Assembly (NCBI RefSeq): GCF_954871325.1
Contig: NC_088777.1
Span: forward strand, 15,353,366 to 15,417,365
DNA length: 64,000 nucleotides
Reading direction: 5' to 3'
Origin: Gordionus sp. m RMFG-2023
Taxonomy: Eukaryota; Nematomorpha; Gordioida; Chordodea; Parachordodidae
The notes under the pieces were generated by a model. It worked only from the letters and a program-made list of their open reading frames with translations. It was not told where the DNA came from and did no database searches. Position 1 is the stretch's first letter; every line of letters begins with the position of its first letter. Position numbers and translations under genes: made by a program. Positions 24,831-35,910 of the stretch are shown in pieces.

Positions 24831-25365
24831 TAATTTGGTATTAGACCCTGCTATAATCGAATTATGCCCAGCTAGAATTGAATTAGATTCTACTGGAATT
24901 GAATTATGCCCTACTGGAAATTATAAAATTGATACTACTCTTGCAGGTAAAAATTAATATATATTATTTATTACATAACTTTTGTAGTAAATGTTAGATA
25001 TTCATCATTTTAAAAGAATGGCTAAATAAATACGAAATTAGCAATAATACAAATTATTCAATATATCGTTCTAAAAAATCTAAGGACCCTATATTTAAGT
25101 CTTCAATAATATATGAACGACTTTATGAGGGCAAAGTCAGACCCTCCGAATTAAAAGGTTTAATTGTTTAAAATTAAAGTATAGGGAAATAACAAAGATT
25201 ATCGGTGAAAAAAAATTGCTTGTCAGAAAAATGAAAAAAATGCAACTGACTATTTTAATTTAAAAAAAAAGCTTTAAACAAAGAATTAGACACTGATATT
25301 GATCTTCCAATAATACAAGATATCACAAACCAACTAAATCTACAATTATCCAAGGAGAATCTATA
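24811..25365 (+). CDS. Small intron-containing gene-like region inside the MULE-type element
   Basis: An ATG at 24811 opens 45 codons (MLEINSNNLVLDPAIIEL, then an internal repeat of the type IELCPA/IELDSTG/IELCPTG) ending at a good donor GCAG|GTAAAA at about 24945. A 50-nt intron ending TGTTAG leads to a second open piece (LKEWLNKYEISNN, YRSKKSKDPIFKSS, ERLYEGKVRPSELKG) to about 25170. A third piece near 25270-25365 reads TDIDLPIIQDITNQLNL. The protein is not recognised. It could be captured host exons or an element-specific small protein. The repeat-like start overlaps the inner end of the terminal inverted repeat. Stops after each piece make it unclear whether it still works. Confidence 0.35.
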
Positions 25366-25528
25366 ACTACCCATAGAGGCTCTATTACAATGACTTAAAA
25401 CCTTGTCATTTCACAAATTATTTTCAAAAAATTATAATTGTATCTATTTACATTATATTAATAAATTTAAATAATGAAATCATTTTAAAAAATAAATGTT
25501 ATTAAAAAAAAAAAATTTGCTAAAAAGA

Positions 25529-26545
25529 GTCTAAATTTATACAGTTTATTGTAATTATAAAAAGAATTAGGATATAATCTTTTTACCTAAGTTTTTAGTT
25601 GTTTTTTTAGGTTATTTATATGGAATTCTTGAGCTGGTCTTTATTTTTAATGTGGAATGATAAAAATTAGATTTAAACATTTCTAGGTCTCATTCTAAAT
25701 TAATTCTAACAAGGTCTAATGTTGTATTAGGAAAATTATCTAAATTTAAATTAACTTTGAAATTGTAACTTTTAAAATTGTATAAATTATCACTGTGGGA
25801 TATTAAAGATAAAAGGTTATAAAATTTGAACATTAACTTTAAAGTATATTGTGATTATGACTTTAGGTTGTTAAAGTTTAATTTGTTTTTATAGATATAT
25901 ATAGTCGTGTTTTTTGTTAATTGATAGAGTAATTGTAATATTATGTAATAAAATAAATATTGAATAAAATACGTTACTCGTTTTCAAGTTGTAAATTTAT
26001 CGAAACAAATGTCTTAAAATATATAAAAATTCACTTAAATAATAATTGCCTTCCGTATAATTTATTATCTAAAATATTGATTCTAAATAAAATATTTTGC
26101 AAAATTTAAGTAATTAGTAAAAAAATCTATATTCATTAGGATTTATAGCTTAAAAAAATATTTGCATATGAAGAGTCTAAATAAAGTATAAAAAAGAATT
26201 AGGATATAATCTATTCATCTAAGTTTTGAGCTGTTTTTAGGTTATTTTTATGGAATTCTTGAGCTGATCTTTATTTTTAATGTGCACTGATAAAAATTAG
26301 ATTTAAAAATTAATCATAAATTCTAGGTCTAAATCTAAATTAATTCTAACAAGGTCTAATATTTTGCAAAATTTAAGTAATTAAGTAAAAAAATATATAT
26401 TTATTAGGATTTATAGCTTAAAAAAATATTTGCATATGAAGAGTCTAAATAATGTATAAAGAATTAGGATATAATCTATTCATCTAAGTATTGAGTTGTT
26501 TTTTAGGTCATCATATGGAAATCTTTTGCTGTTGCTATCTTTATT
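25529..26545. repeat. About 270-bp tandem repeats inside the MULE-type element
   Basis: The phrase AGAATTAGGATATAATCT begins copies near 25570, 26190 and 26460, followed by GGAATTCTTGAGCTG and AATTCTAACAAGGTCTAAT in the first two. Spacing between the second and third copies is about 270 bp. The first is set apart by about 350 bp of unique DNA. Copies are roughly 85-90% alike by eye. Confidence 0.7.
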
Positions 26546-27420
26546 TTTAGCGTTACTAAATATATATGAAAAAAATTTAACATAAATTTCTGATCTATTG
26601 ATCTTAAAAAAGAAAATTTAATAAGTAAAAAAAATATTTATCCTAAAAGATATATTTATTTAAGATTGATTTCCAAGTATTAATTAATAATTTATGAAAA
26701 AAAACATTATCAAATAAAAATTAATTTTTTAAAAATAAATAAATATTGTAATGAAATAAAAAAACAACATGCGTTCTTTCATTCATTCATTCATTACCAC
26801 GCCAGGAGTTGAAGCGTGCATCATGTATTTTCACTAGTATATAGATCCCATACATGATGTCTACCCGTTTTATTATAGTGGACGGTACCACTATGTAGCC
26901 TGTTAGCAAAGTGAAGAAGGAAGAAGTACAATAATGGTGATGTATTAGTTCCGTTTCCGGCAGAATAGTGTTAAGGAAAAAATAAAAATAATGTCATATA
27001 AAAAATGTACCTGCGTCCTTAAGTGGTATTTAGTGAGGCAACAAAAAAATAACCCTTATATCTTGTTAAGTATTGAAAGTTTATGTTAAGTTTGCATGAA
27101 GAGTCTCTTCCTTGTTTGTTGTTTGGTGTGCCAAAATATTGTATGTCCTGTAGATCTTATATGTTCTGTGCCAATGGTATTTGGGTTCGTCCGATTTATT
27201 GCGTTATTATTATAGCCAGTTTATCTTCTCATTGCCTGTTATACAGCTAATATTTTCGTAATTGTTATCGTTATCGTCGCCGATATCGTGTGTCCAGAAA
27301 GGAAGGTCGTGGGTTATTAAAGGAAGTTAAGTTATGTTGTTGTTGTTCAGGTTATTATCATTATCAAATACACTTATTCCATTTATTGCAAGAACGTAAA
27401 GGTGAAGAACGGTTGCGATA

Positions 27421-28845
27421 TTAATTTAGGCCATATTTTAGCATGTATTGTAAATGTTCCTTTAGGTGTTTCTTGTTTTTGCTAAGTGCCATGAAATCTG
27501 CAAACGAGAGGTTAATCAGGTCCATATCTTTCAGACATTTCGCCAACCAATAGTATTTAGGGGTTTTCCACCTACCGTCAGGGCACCATTTCAAGGACAA
27601 GAATATCATATTTTCCTGCGAGTGTCTTAAGCTATGGCCTAGTAATTCTAGTCTCCTCATGGGTATGAGACGATTGATTGGTAGGATGTCGCATCTATTC
27701 CAGAGCGTTGTATTTGATGTGTTGTATGGGTAATACGTTTTGGTGATTCTTCTAAGGCATTTGTTTATAAAAGTCTGAATTGTGCTGATGTTACTTTTTG
27801 AGTCTTGCCAAGTCTCCTGGCCGTAGGTAAAAATGGGTACAATTAGGGACTTGAAGAGTCTTATTTTTAAATTAGTTAATATTTGGTTCCATAATTTCGA
27901 CAGTTGATGATAGCGGAGTCTAGCATTATTCGTTCTCGATTTCGTATCTAAAAAGGTGAGGCCTAATGACGTTATCCTGGTTCCTAGGTATTTAAAATCT
28001 GACACTAATTCTATCGTATTACCCTCAAAGTTAAAGGGGTTTAAGTGACTCGCATCAGTATTTGAGGTGATTAGTTTGGTTTTTGTGTAGTTTACTCTTA
28101 GACCATATCCATCACAGTTGTTGACAAATAATGATAAAATATTTCTTAATTTGTATTCTGAGTTGGCTAGAATACATACATCGTCAGCATAACATAGAAA
28201 GTTTAAAGAGTTGTGCATACCATTGAGGTGTTGTTGCTCACTGTAATATGTGTTGAGTGCATATTCCTGTTTAAAGGATTTATTTAGGATATCATTCATT
28301 ATTACATTAAAAATAATCGGTGAAAGGATGCATCCTTGTTTGAGGCCTCTATTTGCTATAAAAGGTTGCGACTTCATATTTAAATGCTGAGGAACTACGC
28401 TATGATTGTCGTAAATTATCTTAATTAGCGCTATCAGATGTTTATCTATTCCAATGTTTTCCAGCAAGGGCCATATCTTATTCTGAATTATGGAGTCAAA
28501 GGCTTGACTTAAATCAATCATCAGGGCAAAGATGGGGGATTTATGCATTCTGGCCTTTTCCAGAATGACCTTAAGTACCATGGTCAACTCCGTAGTATTT
28601 CTGCCCTTCCTGTATGATGTGATAGCATTAGAAAGGAATCTGTTAATGATTGGTTTAATCCTGACTGATATGATGTATGTGAACATTTTTAGTGTGACTG
28701 GAATTGGTGCAATACCTCTGTAATCTTTAAGGCAGTTTGGGGACTTATTTTTAGGGAAGTTTAGTATAATTGATGTCATCCATTTTTGTAAGTTAATTTT
28801 TAATATACAATACGGAGAAGCTAAGATTAAAATGACTGAAATATA
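27421..28845 (-). CDS. LINE reverse transcriptase, partial ORF
   Basis: A 452-codon frame from the internal Met at 28779; the same frame extends upstream to about 28845 before a stop. In order from the N-terminus: the fingers motif CLKDYRGIAPIP, LIDLSQAFDSI (catalytic A motif), the NRGLKQGCILSPIIFNV motif, the FLCYADDVCILA active site (YADD), then VNYTKTKLI and KYLGTRITSLG. The C-terminal tail has YGQETWQ, CLRRITKTYYPYN, RRLELLGHSLRH and LKWCPDGRW, typical of RTE-like endonuclease-reverse transcriptases of animals. It copies the element's RNA at the nick site. No endonuclease domain is attached, so this copy is incomplete although the RT itself is uninterrupted. Confidence 0.88.
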   Translation of the reverse strand, partial: YISVILILASPYCILKINLQKWMTSIILNFPKNKSPNCLKDYRGIAPIPVTLKMFTYIISVRIKPIINRFLSNAITSYRKGRNTTELTMVLKVILEKARMHKSPIFALMIDLSQAFDSIIQNKIWPLLENIGIDKHLIALIKIIYDNHSVVPQHLNMKSQPFIANRGLKQGCILSPIIFNVIMNDILNKSFKQEYALNTYYSEQQHLNGMHNSLNFLCYADDVCILANSEYKLRNILSLFVNNCDGYGLRVNYTKTKLITSNTDASHLNPFNFEGNTIELVSDFKYLGTRITSLGLTFLDTKSRTNNARLRYHQLSKLWNQILTNLKIRLFKSLIVPIFTYGQETWQDSKSNISTIQTFINKCLRRITKTYYPYNTSNTTLWNRCDILPINRLIPMRRLELLGHSLRHSQENMIFLSLKWCPDGRWKTPKYYWLAKCLKDMDLINLSFADFMALSKNKKHLKEHLQYMLKYGLN

Positions 28846-29085
28846 TTATCAACCTAAACAACTACCCATTTAAAGTAATAAATGAAAAATCTTGTATAAC
28901 TGTAGTTTGTTCATATTAAATACCTTAGAAGAATTAAAAAGAAATTATTTAATTTGTAAGTTTATTTTTTATTATACAATACGAAGAAACTAAGATTAGA
29001 AAGACTGAAATATATTATTAACAACCTAAACAACTACCTATTTAAATTAATAAATGAGAAATCCTGTATAACTGTAGTTTGAAGG
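28788..29085. repeat. 168-bp direct tandem repeat at the 5' edge of the RT frame
   Basis: The phrases ATACAATACG, AACCTAAACAACTAC and TGTATAACTGTAGTTTG occur at 28805-28910 and again at 28974-29080, an offset of 168-169 bp. The repeat starts at the point where homology of the reverse transcriptase frame ends, suggesting a local duplication or junction. Confidence 0.75.
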
Positions 29086-30299
29086 TATATAACATTTCAT
29101 AAATAGTTTAAGTTTTATAATAAGAGAAACTTCCCAAAATACTGTCAAATAATATTTAGAGGTAGGACTCCTCCTTCCCAATCCTAATGTTCAAGTCGCC
29201 CAAGATTATCCAATTACTGCTCTTTGAAAAAGATCGAATTGACATAGACATATTAGTAGAAAAAGATTTAAAATTTGAAGGGAAAAATAAAAGTAAAACT
29301 TTTACAAAATGCAGATTTGAGAAGATAGAGGCCTTTTATAGTAATGTGGCAAAAATAATATTTTATTATATTGCCCTCTATTCAAAGGTATACGTTTGGA
29401 CCGAGCAGAGTTTGTCTTTTAGGGGATAGAAAATCGAGGAGTAGGATAGCTGTGAAATTGGATCACATATAGAGGCACCAATGCAGAGAGTAAAGTACAT
29501 GAACTATATAGAAATCATAACAGATTGAAGATCAATAAATTCAGAAGAAAAGACAGGCATTAAAGAAAAATTTGGGAGGGGCAGACAGGGGTAGAAAAAA
29601 ATACGAACGGAAGTACATTAAATGCCATTACCTAGCTAAGTAAAAAAAAAAAATTTTGACCCAGATTCAGGCTGCCTCTTCTAACGTGATTACGAAACCT
29701 CTATTCTAATGTATACACTAGAGTACAAGTAAATATTTTGTAGGGGATAAAAGAAATTTGTCGAGGAGCAAATAGTGTAGCTATACATTCAAGCTTAAAA
29801 AATTGGGTCACCTTGTAAAAAGTCATCAATAAAGGGTGTAGTCCTTTGGAAACGTCACATAAGAACTAATAAAAGGTCATAGGGAAACGTCATAATAGAA
29901 CTTGATACCAATTATAATGGATTCTAAGATAAACTAGAAAAAAAAATTAATAGGGCCAAAAACAGGGGAAGAAAATACGAAGGAATTATATTAAGGGAAG
30001 TAAAGTAGTAAAAAGAAATTAACCTGTTTCGATGTGTAAGTTTGGATCCGACTCAATTGGGTAAGCAACAAGATAAGGCAAAAATTATTATAAAAGTAAA
30101 ATTAGCGAAATAAAATTTTTGCAGAAAATTATTAAAGTTTTTTTTAATGATTTTTTAGTTTGTTTATAATAAACACAATGAAAATAATTAGAAACATGAG
30201 AGATATACATGTTACAATACTAATTTATTTTCCAAAAAACAATTAAATCCTATTTCGTATTATTTAAAATTGTTTACAAGTTTACATATTTATTTAAAG
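29086..30299. other. LINE-insert interior without recognisable gene
   Basis: An 80-codon plus-strand frame at 29187-29429 (MFKSPKIIQLLLFEKDRID...) has a plausible amino-acid mix but no recognised family. The rest is AT-rich and purine-rich on the plus strand (GGGGAAAAATAAATAAATAA-like). No endonuclease motif was found on either strand. Confidence 0.4.
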
Positions 30300-30650
30300 G
30301 AAAAGCTAAACCCATATGGGAAACTAGAAGGAGACAAAAATAAAAAATAAAGGGGAAAAATAAATAAATAACTATAAATAATAAAGGGAGGGAAAAATCC
30401 AAAATGGTGACGAAAAGAATAAAAGTTATGCAAGAAGGGGTAAAACAAAAATTATTAAAAGATGGAGGGCGTAAAATGTAAAAAGTTTATTTTGAAAGGG
30501 AAAAACAAAAACCATGTGAGAAACTAGAAATAAATAAAATAAAAAATAAGTCATAAAAAGGAAGGGAAAAATTTCAAAATGGAGGTGGAAGAATAATAAG
30601 TTATCCAAGGGGTAAGAAACAAATTATTAAAAGATGGACGATAAATTATA
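30300..30650. repeat. About 190-bp tandem repeat, two copies
   Basis: GGGAAACTAGAA, AGGGAAAAAT(C/T)CAAAATGG and AAATTATTAAAAGATGGA recur about 190-197 bp apart (first copy from 30300, second from 30497). Confidence 0.7.
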
Positions 30651-30834
30651 GAAAAGTATTAAAGGATAAGGGGGATAAAAAATATTTAATAGTCAATAAG
30701 AAAATAACCTAAGTAAAAGGAGATTTATAAAACTTCAAGATTTTATGAAGGTTGACCAGGGAAGTAAATTTATGTTTAAGGGTTTATTGCCTAAGGAAAG
30801 ACTATAAATTAATCAGGTGCATGGTAAACTGATC

Positions 30835-31205
30835 CTAAATTTGTGTTTTATATTGTTGCTATGATTATATGTTAAGATTGAAGGTTTCAAAGTGTTTAAG
30901 TATAAGGGGATGTAGACAAAACTTGTCTCAAAACAATTATAAATAATATAATTCCTAGTATAAAAGTTTAAATCTACTAACGTGTTTTATATTATTGCTA
31001 TGATTATATGTTAAGGTTAAAGTTTCAAATCGTTTAAGTATAAGGGGATGTAGAGTTTAAAACTACTAACATGTTTTATGTTATTGCTATGATTATTGTT
31101 AAGGTTAAAGTTTTAAATTGTTTAAGTATAAGGGGAATGTAGACAAAACTTGTCTCAATGCTATGTAAATAATGTAATTTCTAGTATAAAGTTTAATCTA
31201 CTGAC
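30835..31205. repeat. Roughly 145-bp tandem monomers, three copies
   Basis: GTTTTATATTATTGCTATGA and TTTAAGTATAAGGGGATGTAG recur three times (starting near 30843, 30981 and 31070). The outer two include AGACAAAACTTGTCTCAA, an inverted-repeat-containing segment, and the middle copy lacks it. They sit at the 5' end of the minus-strand LINE insert and resemble 5'-UTR promoter monomers of some LINEs. Confidence 0.72.
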
Positions 31206-31341
31206 ACAAAAGCTAATTATTGTATTAATCTTAAGTGAATTTAATTCCTTCCCATCATAAATATAAGAAATATATACATGAGAGATAAAAATAATATACA
31301 TAAATGGATAAAGCATAGGTATATATATGTAAGAGGTATAT

Positions 31342-31409
31342 AAAAAATAAAATTTTTTACTTTTTTATAACTTTTTTAAATGCAACCATAGTCGCAAGTA
31401 ACAATAGCC
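31342..31409 (-). repeat. Outer part of the right MULE terminal repeat
   Basis: Inverse of 24661-24728. It resumes immediately after the LINE insertion and is followed by the TSD TAGATTTTA. Confidence 0.85.
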
Positions 31410-31418
31410 TAGATTTTA

Positions 31419-32610
31419 CGGTATTTATTGCATTTGCGTTGATTACATTGATCACAGCTGTTTAGACTATTCTTTTTTTTTATGTCCAGCATTGAAGAAG
31501 AAATTTATGACACCTCAATTAATAAAACATGGTTTATTAATTTATTGGATAAGTATAAAAGGGTAATTTAATTACATATTTATTAAATTTACATATAATT
31601 TAAGTAAATCTACAACAATCAGCCTATTTATTTACTAAAACTAATTTTTTCTTACATAATTTTTAAGAATAATTTGTTTTATGAAGAAATTTAAAAAAAA
31701 TATATATATTAATTTTCTATTGTTAATGAGGTTAGTCATCTCTTGAAAAAAATTAAGAGTTGGAAATATTAATCTATAAATATAATGGTTACCATTACTG
31801 GAAAAAATATGATGGTTAAGTTACTCTCATTACCTGGTGATCACTATTTAATCAAAACATGTAATGTTTACAAAAGTTCTTCATTACATTTAAGAAATTT
31901 AATCATTCATTTTGTAAGACATACTTTATACACCAGTTTATATATTTTATCAAAATCAATATAATTACATGTATTATATTTTTAATATATCATGTTATTA
32001 GTCTAATGTAGCATAATACTTATTAAATTTTCTAAAACATTTAGTTGAATTAAAAAGAATATAGAATTAAGATTTATTGCCCTTTTATTATTTTAAAATT
32101 ATATAATAATTACAAATAATATTTAATAAATTATAATACCTTTAGATGAGTTCTAATTTTTTGAAGTTTGTTTAGAACCTTTATTATTATTGTAACTTTA
32201 GGTAAATAAAGTTGGAATTTTGTATTTACCTTATCTACAATTGATTGCATCTTCATTAGTTTTATTTATAAAAAAAAATTTGATCTAAAATTGAAGGCAA
32301 TTTTTTTTATTAAAAAAGTATATTTTACTTTACAAATTAAATTATCATATTTATATTTACTTGTACAATTTATGTACAAGATTTCAAATTTATTTGCAAA
32401 TTATAACTTAATTAACTATATGAAAACTACACTATACTAGTTCAAGGTTATAATATTAACTAACACACAAAATAGAAATATTCGATTATAAAATTAGATT
32501 GAAGATAAGAATATGCTTATAGCTGGAGAGAAATAAGTTGATTTAATGTTGTTAACTATGGTAATGACAATGAGAAAAATGTTCCACATAACATTTGCTA
32601 ATTTAATTTA
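31419..32610. other. AT-rich DNA, possible first exon of the following hAT
   Basis: ATG at 31483 opens 27 codons (MSSIEEEIYDTSINKTW, then FINLLDKYKR) followed by GTAATT, which could be a splice donor. No other support. The rest of the interval is AT-rich with no coding-like frame. Confidence 0.3.
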
Positions 32611-32611
32611 A

Positions 32612-33418
32612 GGGTGCTTATAAATTGAAAATCAAAGAAAAACTAGTAACAAATAAAATAAATGAAATCGATAGTAATGTAGATGATGACCTGCCATACT
32701 TGATAGAAATCAAGGAATATTTAAAAGAATCTTTATATCTAGAAAGTATAATAACATATTTTTCATATTTAATCAAATATTACTTGGTTGGGTTATGATT
32801 GACCCATTTGTTTGGGTGATATCTGATTATTTTTCAAAATCAACAAAAGATTGGGTTTGTATGAAACCCACAATTTTATAAATGCTAATTTTATATTTGT
32901 GTTCTTTATTTATACAACTAGAATAACATTGATATTGATATATATCCCCAGTGAATCCACTTGAATATTGGAGAGTTAATGCTGTAAAATATCCAACATT
33001 ATCAAAACTTGCATGTAAATTTTTGGCGCCTCCAGCAACAAGTGTAACATCTGAGTCTGCCTTCAGTACGGCAGGGGATATTGATAGTCCTCATCGTAGA
33101 AGCCTATTGCCTGAAAATCTAGAGGCTCTTATATTTATTTTTAAAAATTTAATATATTATAATTTTATATATTAAGTATTACAATTTTATAATTCATACC
33201 AACATAAAATGGATATATTATTATATTTATTTTATCTATTATAATATAATTTTTTTAAAATTATTGTTGAAATAAAAAAATTAAATTAACTTTTGCATAA
33301 AAAATATTGATTTCTTAATTACATTTGGTTCAAAGAGGGGTGGCGAAAAATCAATATAAATATCGGTATCGGTGTTTTAAATCAATCGGATCGGTGAAAG
33401 TGGATCGGCACAGCCCTA
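32612..33418 (+). mobile_element. hAT remnant with C-terminal transposase exons
   Basis: Two coding pieces, 32612-32745 (DDDLPYLIEIKEYLKESLYL) and 32951-33175 (NPLEYWRVNAVKYPTLSKLA, then SVTSESAFSTAGDI and LLPENLEALIFI), are the conserved C-terminal dimerisation domain of BED-type hAT transposases. The hAT right end, CGGATCGGTG...GGATCGGCACAGCCCTA, finishes at 33418. The same end, inverted, occurs at 38090-38222 and a related end at 38929. The left end is not seen; the MULE insertion at 24661-31409 may lie inside the same element. Confidence 0.75.
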
Positions 33419-33459
33419 CTCTTTAGTAAAATGGCTATCATGATTTAAATTTTTTAAAA

Positions 33460-33680
33460 TTTGCTTTAGTTTTTAAAAAAATTGGAAAAATCTTTTCATA
33501 GGATACTCTTCTCCAATATTCTGCAATTATGATATTTTTCAATGCCCCTTTATTCAAGAACTTTCATTTGGTAAAACCCGTTTTGGTAGATTGATTCACC
33601 ATTGTTTAAGTTACAGATCTTACAAGGAAGGAAAAAATCTGCATCAGCTTCTTAATTATTCAACCTATAAGTATTTATAA
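33460..33680 (+). pseudogene. Transposase fragment, piggyBac-like (tentative)
   Basis: A clean 70-codon frame ending at 33680 reads SSPIFCNYDIFQCPFIQELS, then GKTRFGRLIHHCLSY and NLHQLLNYSTYKYL. The pattern P-F...RF..L...L resembles the N-terminal half of piggyBac transposases (TPIF...MSRNRFE.ILRFLHF). Only one short piece is present, so the assignment is uncertain. A piggyBac-like terminus lies 1.7 kb downstream at 35394. Confidence 0.35.
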
Positions 33681-33743
33681 AACTTTAAAGAAAATCTTCC
33701 ATTATTACTAATAGTCTTTTTGAGTGATGTTGGTATTGTTGTT

Positions 33744-33940
33744 AAAAACCCCGATTTGGATCGATTTTTAAATTAAGATTTTAGCCAAAATAATATTATG
33801 CAAGCCTCATCACATGACATGGTAAATAGATGTTCAAACCTTTGTGCTATTTATGACCAAAATCTCCAGACTTACATAATATTATTTCGATTATAATTTT
33901 GATTAAGCCATTTTTTAAAATCGACCCGAATCGGATTACA
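33744..33940. mobile_element. Fold-back MITE, second copy at 50310-50490
   Basis: Inverted terminal words CCGATTTGGATCGATTTT and, inversely, CCGATTCGGGTCGATTTT, plus an inner pair AATAATATTATG/CATAATATTATT. The centre (TAGATGTTCAAACCTT, GACCAAAATCTCC) is shared with 50340-50440 (TAGATGTCCAAACCTT, GAGGAAAATCTCC). No coding capacity. Confidence 0.6.
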
Positions 33941-34165
33941 CCATTAGATGTTGGCCTATTTGGTGATACCTGATTTAAATCAGTTGTTTGTAACACATTT
34001 GCAATAAAAATAACTATCTAACCTATTCATTCCGGCTCATTTTCCTTATTCTGAATCTTGGCATCTTGATCATTTTCATTTTTTTACCAAATTAGTTACA
34101 TTTTCCTACTTTCAATATGAGGAACATTGGCGCAATTACGTATTTCAGCAGACGTGAATAAATAG

Positions 34166-34936
34166 TAGGGGTGTACCGATACCACTTTTTGGAGGTCGAT
34201 CCGATATTCCCGATATTAAATTGATATCGGCCGATTACCGATCCTATATCTAATTTTGTATTCTGTAAAGATACCAATTAATTTTTAATATACTTTTTAT
34301 TAGTATAACATCTGTAATTTAACTATACCATAACTTATGTCATTTAAATATACTACAATGATCAGTTATAGTTTATATTCAATTATTGCAATTTTAAAAG
34401 TATATAAAATATTTTTATTGTTAAATCATTTTTATATAATAAGTAATAACATTAATCTATATACATAATAAGTAATAAACAAATATATTATGAAATTTGA
34501 AATAAATATTTAAAATAATATTTAACATTAATATATCAAAGATTTCTTTTTAGAAATACCAAAATTTCCAATTTACCAGAGGTCAGCCTACGGCGATGGT
34601 AACTGTCAATATCACCAGCTTCACTAAAAACAGATTCTGAAGAGATTATCGCATTCTTTTATAAACAGAATGCGCAAAAAAATAACAATATGGCAGAATG
34701 TTTATTAATTAATTATTATTATTAAATAAATATACATAAAAATGGATTTCGATTTTATTTATAAAAATAGATGATTTTAGATATAACTTTTTAAAAAATT
34801 TTTTAACATTTTATTTTTGTTAAAGGCCCCTTATATCGGATCGGATAGGAAAATTTTATAATATTGGCCGATAACCGATATTTTAAAATAGGTGAAATAT
34901 CGGTTCGATCCGTTAAAAAATATCGGTACATCCCTA
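34166..34936 (-). mobile_element. hAT element, 771 bp, with C-terminal transposase fragment
   Basis: Ends TAGGGGTGTACCGATACC and, inverted, TAGGGATGTACCGATATT, with repeated CCGATAT(C)GG words inside each end. The flanking 8 bp (ATAAATAG and GTTAATAG) agree at six positions, consistent with a decayed TSD. On the minus strand at about 34640-34545 the dimerisation domain reads SESVFSEAGDIDSYHRRRL then KLEILVFLKK. The rest of the transposase is deleted. Confidence 0.85.
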
Positions 34937-35393
34937 GTTAATAGTTTTTTTACACCGATAGTGGTTTGGACAACAGTTATTTCTTCCCATTACATTCTTC
35001 TTTTTTTAAAAAAATTATTGGGGGTGGGGGTCCCAAAAAAAATAGGTTTAGAATTGGGCCTGACCGTGACGTACACTTATATTATTAATATTATATATTA
35101 TTTTAGTTTATGTGAATAAAATTTACTAAATGTCAACAATGTGTATAAATTATAATATTAAATGTTTTACATTCAAAATTGGAGACTAAATTTTTTATTA
35201 AAAATAGTTCTATAAATTAGATTATGTTAAATTATTCTGTGTTTACTTATACAAATTATTTTAAATTTACTTGCTAAAATTATGACTTAATTAACTAATA
35301 ATTATTTTACATTATACTATTTCAAATTTATAATATCAACTAACTTACTGATTATCTCCTTGACTTATATTATTAATATTATATATTAGAGCT
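34937..35393. other. AT-rich DNA; repeat shared with 41497-41560
   Basis: ACTAAATGTCAACAATGTGT and TTATAATATTAAATG near 35115-35165 match 41500-41545 (ATTAAATGTCAACAATGTAC). This is probably the tail of an older dispersed element. Confidence 0.45.
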
Positions 35394-35640
35394 TAACCTT
35401 TGTTGCACAGGTGGGACTATGTAGACCCCAGTCATATTAAAAACGGTGTTACTGAAAATTCTTTCGATATTTTTCTGAATCTTTTAGTAGCGTAACATTT
35501 TAGGTAAAGTATATATGTGCAAAATTAATTTTGATTTCATTCAGTAGTTCATGAGTTATAAGGGTTTTTTGGAGTTTGGACCTGTATATACCCCACTTGA
35601 TCACCCGTGTAACTTTTTTTAAATCTGTTTTGGCATTGAT
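35394..35640. mobile_element. piggyBac-like terminus (tentative)
   Basis: TTAACCTTTGTTGCACAGG followed by GTGGGACTATGTAGACCCC, and about 200 bp inward GGACCTGTATATACCCCAC. A TTAA target site joined to CCYTT and paired internal repeats of the TATATACCC type are features of piggyBac ends. The other end is not found. Confidence 0.45.
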
Positions 35641-35910
35641 ATATTAAGCATACTGTTATAATCGGGGTCATTTATCTTTATTTTTTTAAATCTCTATTAT
35701 TTTTTTATGCGTAAATGTGTAACAACGGCTCACGTATTTGACTTTGGATTATATAATTTGTAAGACTCAAGATGAGTACTATTTTATCTATTTTGGAGAA
35801 TTTATTTTATTGTATGATATAAAAGGGCCGATTTTTGCCAATATTGTATCATTACTACTTTATTTTTTCCATTTTATTTTAAAATAAAATTCTGAGTTTT
35901 TAAAGAAACA

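Larger units (their letters stand above)
26780..31341 (-). mobile_element. LINE (non-LTR retrotransposon), RTE/CR1-like, inserted in a MULE terminal repeat
   Basis: The insert starts and stops exactly where the MULE right terminal repeat is interrupted, giving about 4.56 kb. On the minus strand it encodes a reverse transcriptase (27421-28845) and ends, at its 3' side, in about four to five ATGA units at 26780-26796, as RTE/CR1-type LINEs often do. The 5' half (28850-31341) has no readable endonuclease. It holds three sets of tandem repeats instead, so it is either decayed, a 5' regulatory region, or a compound insertion. No clear target duplication was found. Confidence 0.75.
24661..31409. 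mobile_element. Mutator-like (MULE-type) transposon with LINE insertion
   Basis: The left terminal repeat begins GGTTATTGTTACTTGCCACT and the right one, read inversely, GGCTATTGTTACTTGCGACT. Both are flanked by the identical 9 bp TAGATTTTA (24652-24660 and 31410-31418). The inverted repeat runs about 170 bp: 24661-24830 against 31342-31409 plus 26680-26779. The right copy is therefore cut by an insertion at 26780-31341. Without that insertion the element is about 2.19 kb. Long terminal repeats with 9-bp TSDs are the hallmark of Mutator-like elements. No MULE transposase is seen, so it is non-autonomous; inside are a small gene-like region and tandem repeats. Confidence 0.85.

Noticed and set aside
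29187-29429. 80-codon plus-strand gene inside the LINE insert
   Set aside because: Amino-acid mix is plausible but there are no splice sites, no homology that I recognise, and it lies antisense within the LINE insertion. Kept only as a note in the interval entry.
31483-31563. First exon of the hAT at 32612-33418
   Set aside because: ATG plus 27 codons and a GTAATT donor are suggestive, but no second exon joins it in phase and the motif is not a known hAT start.
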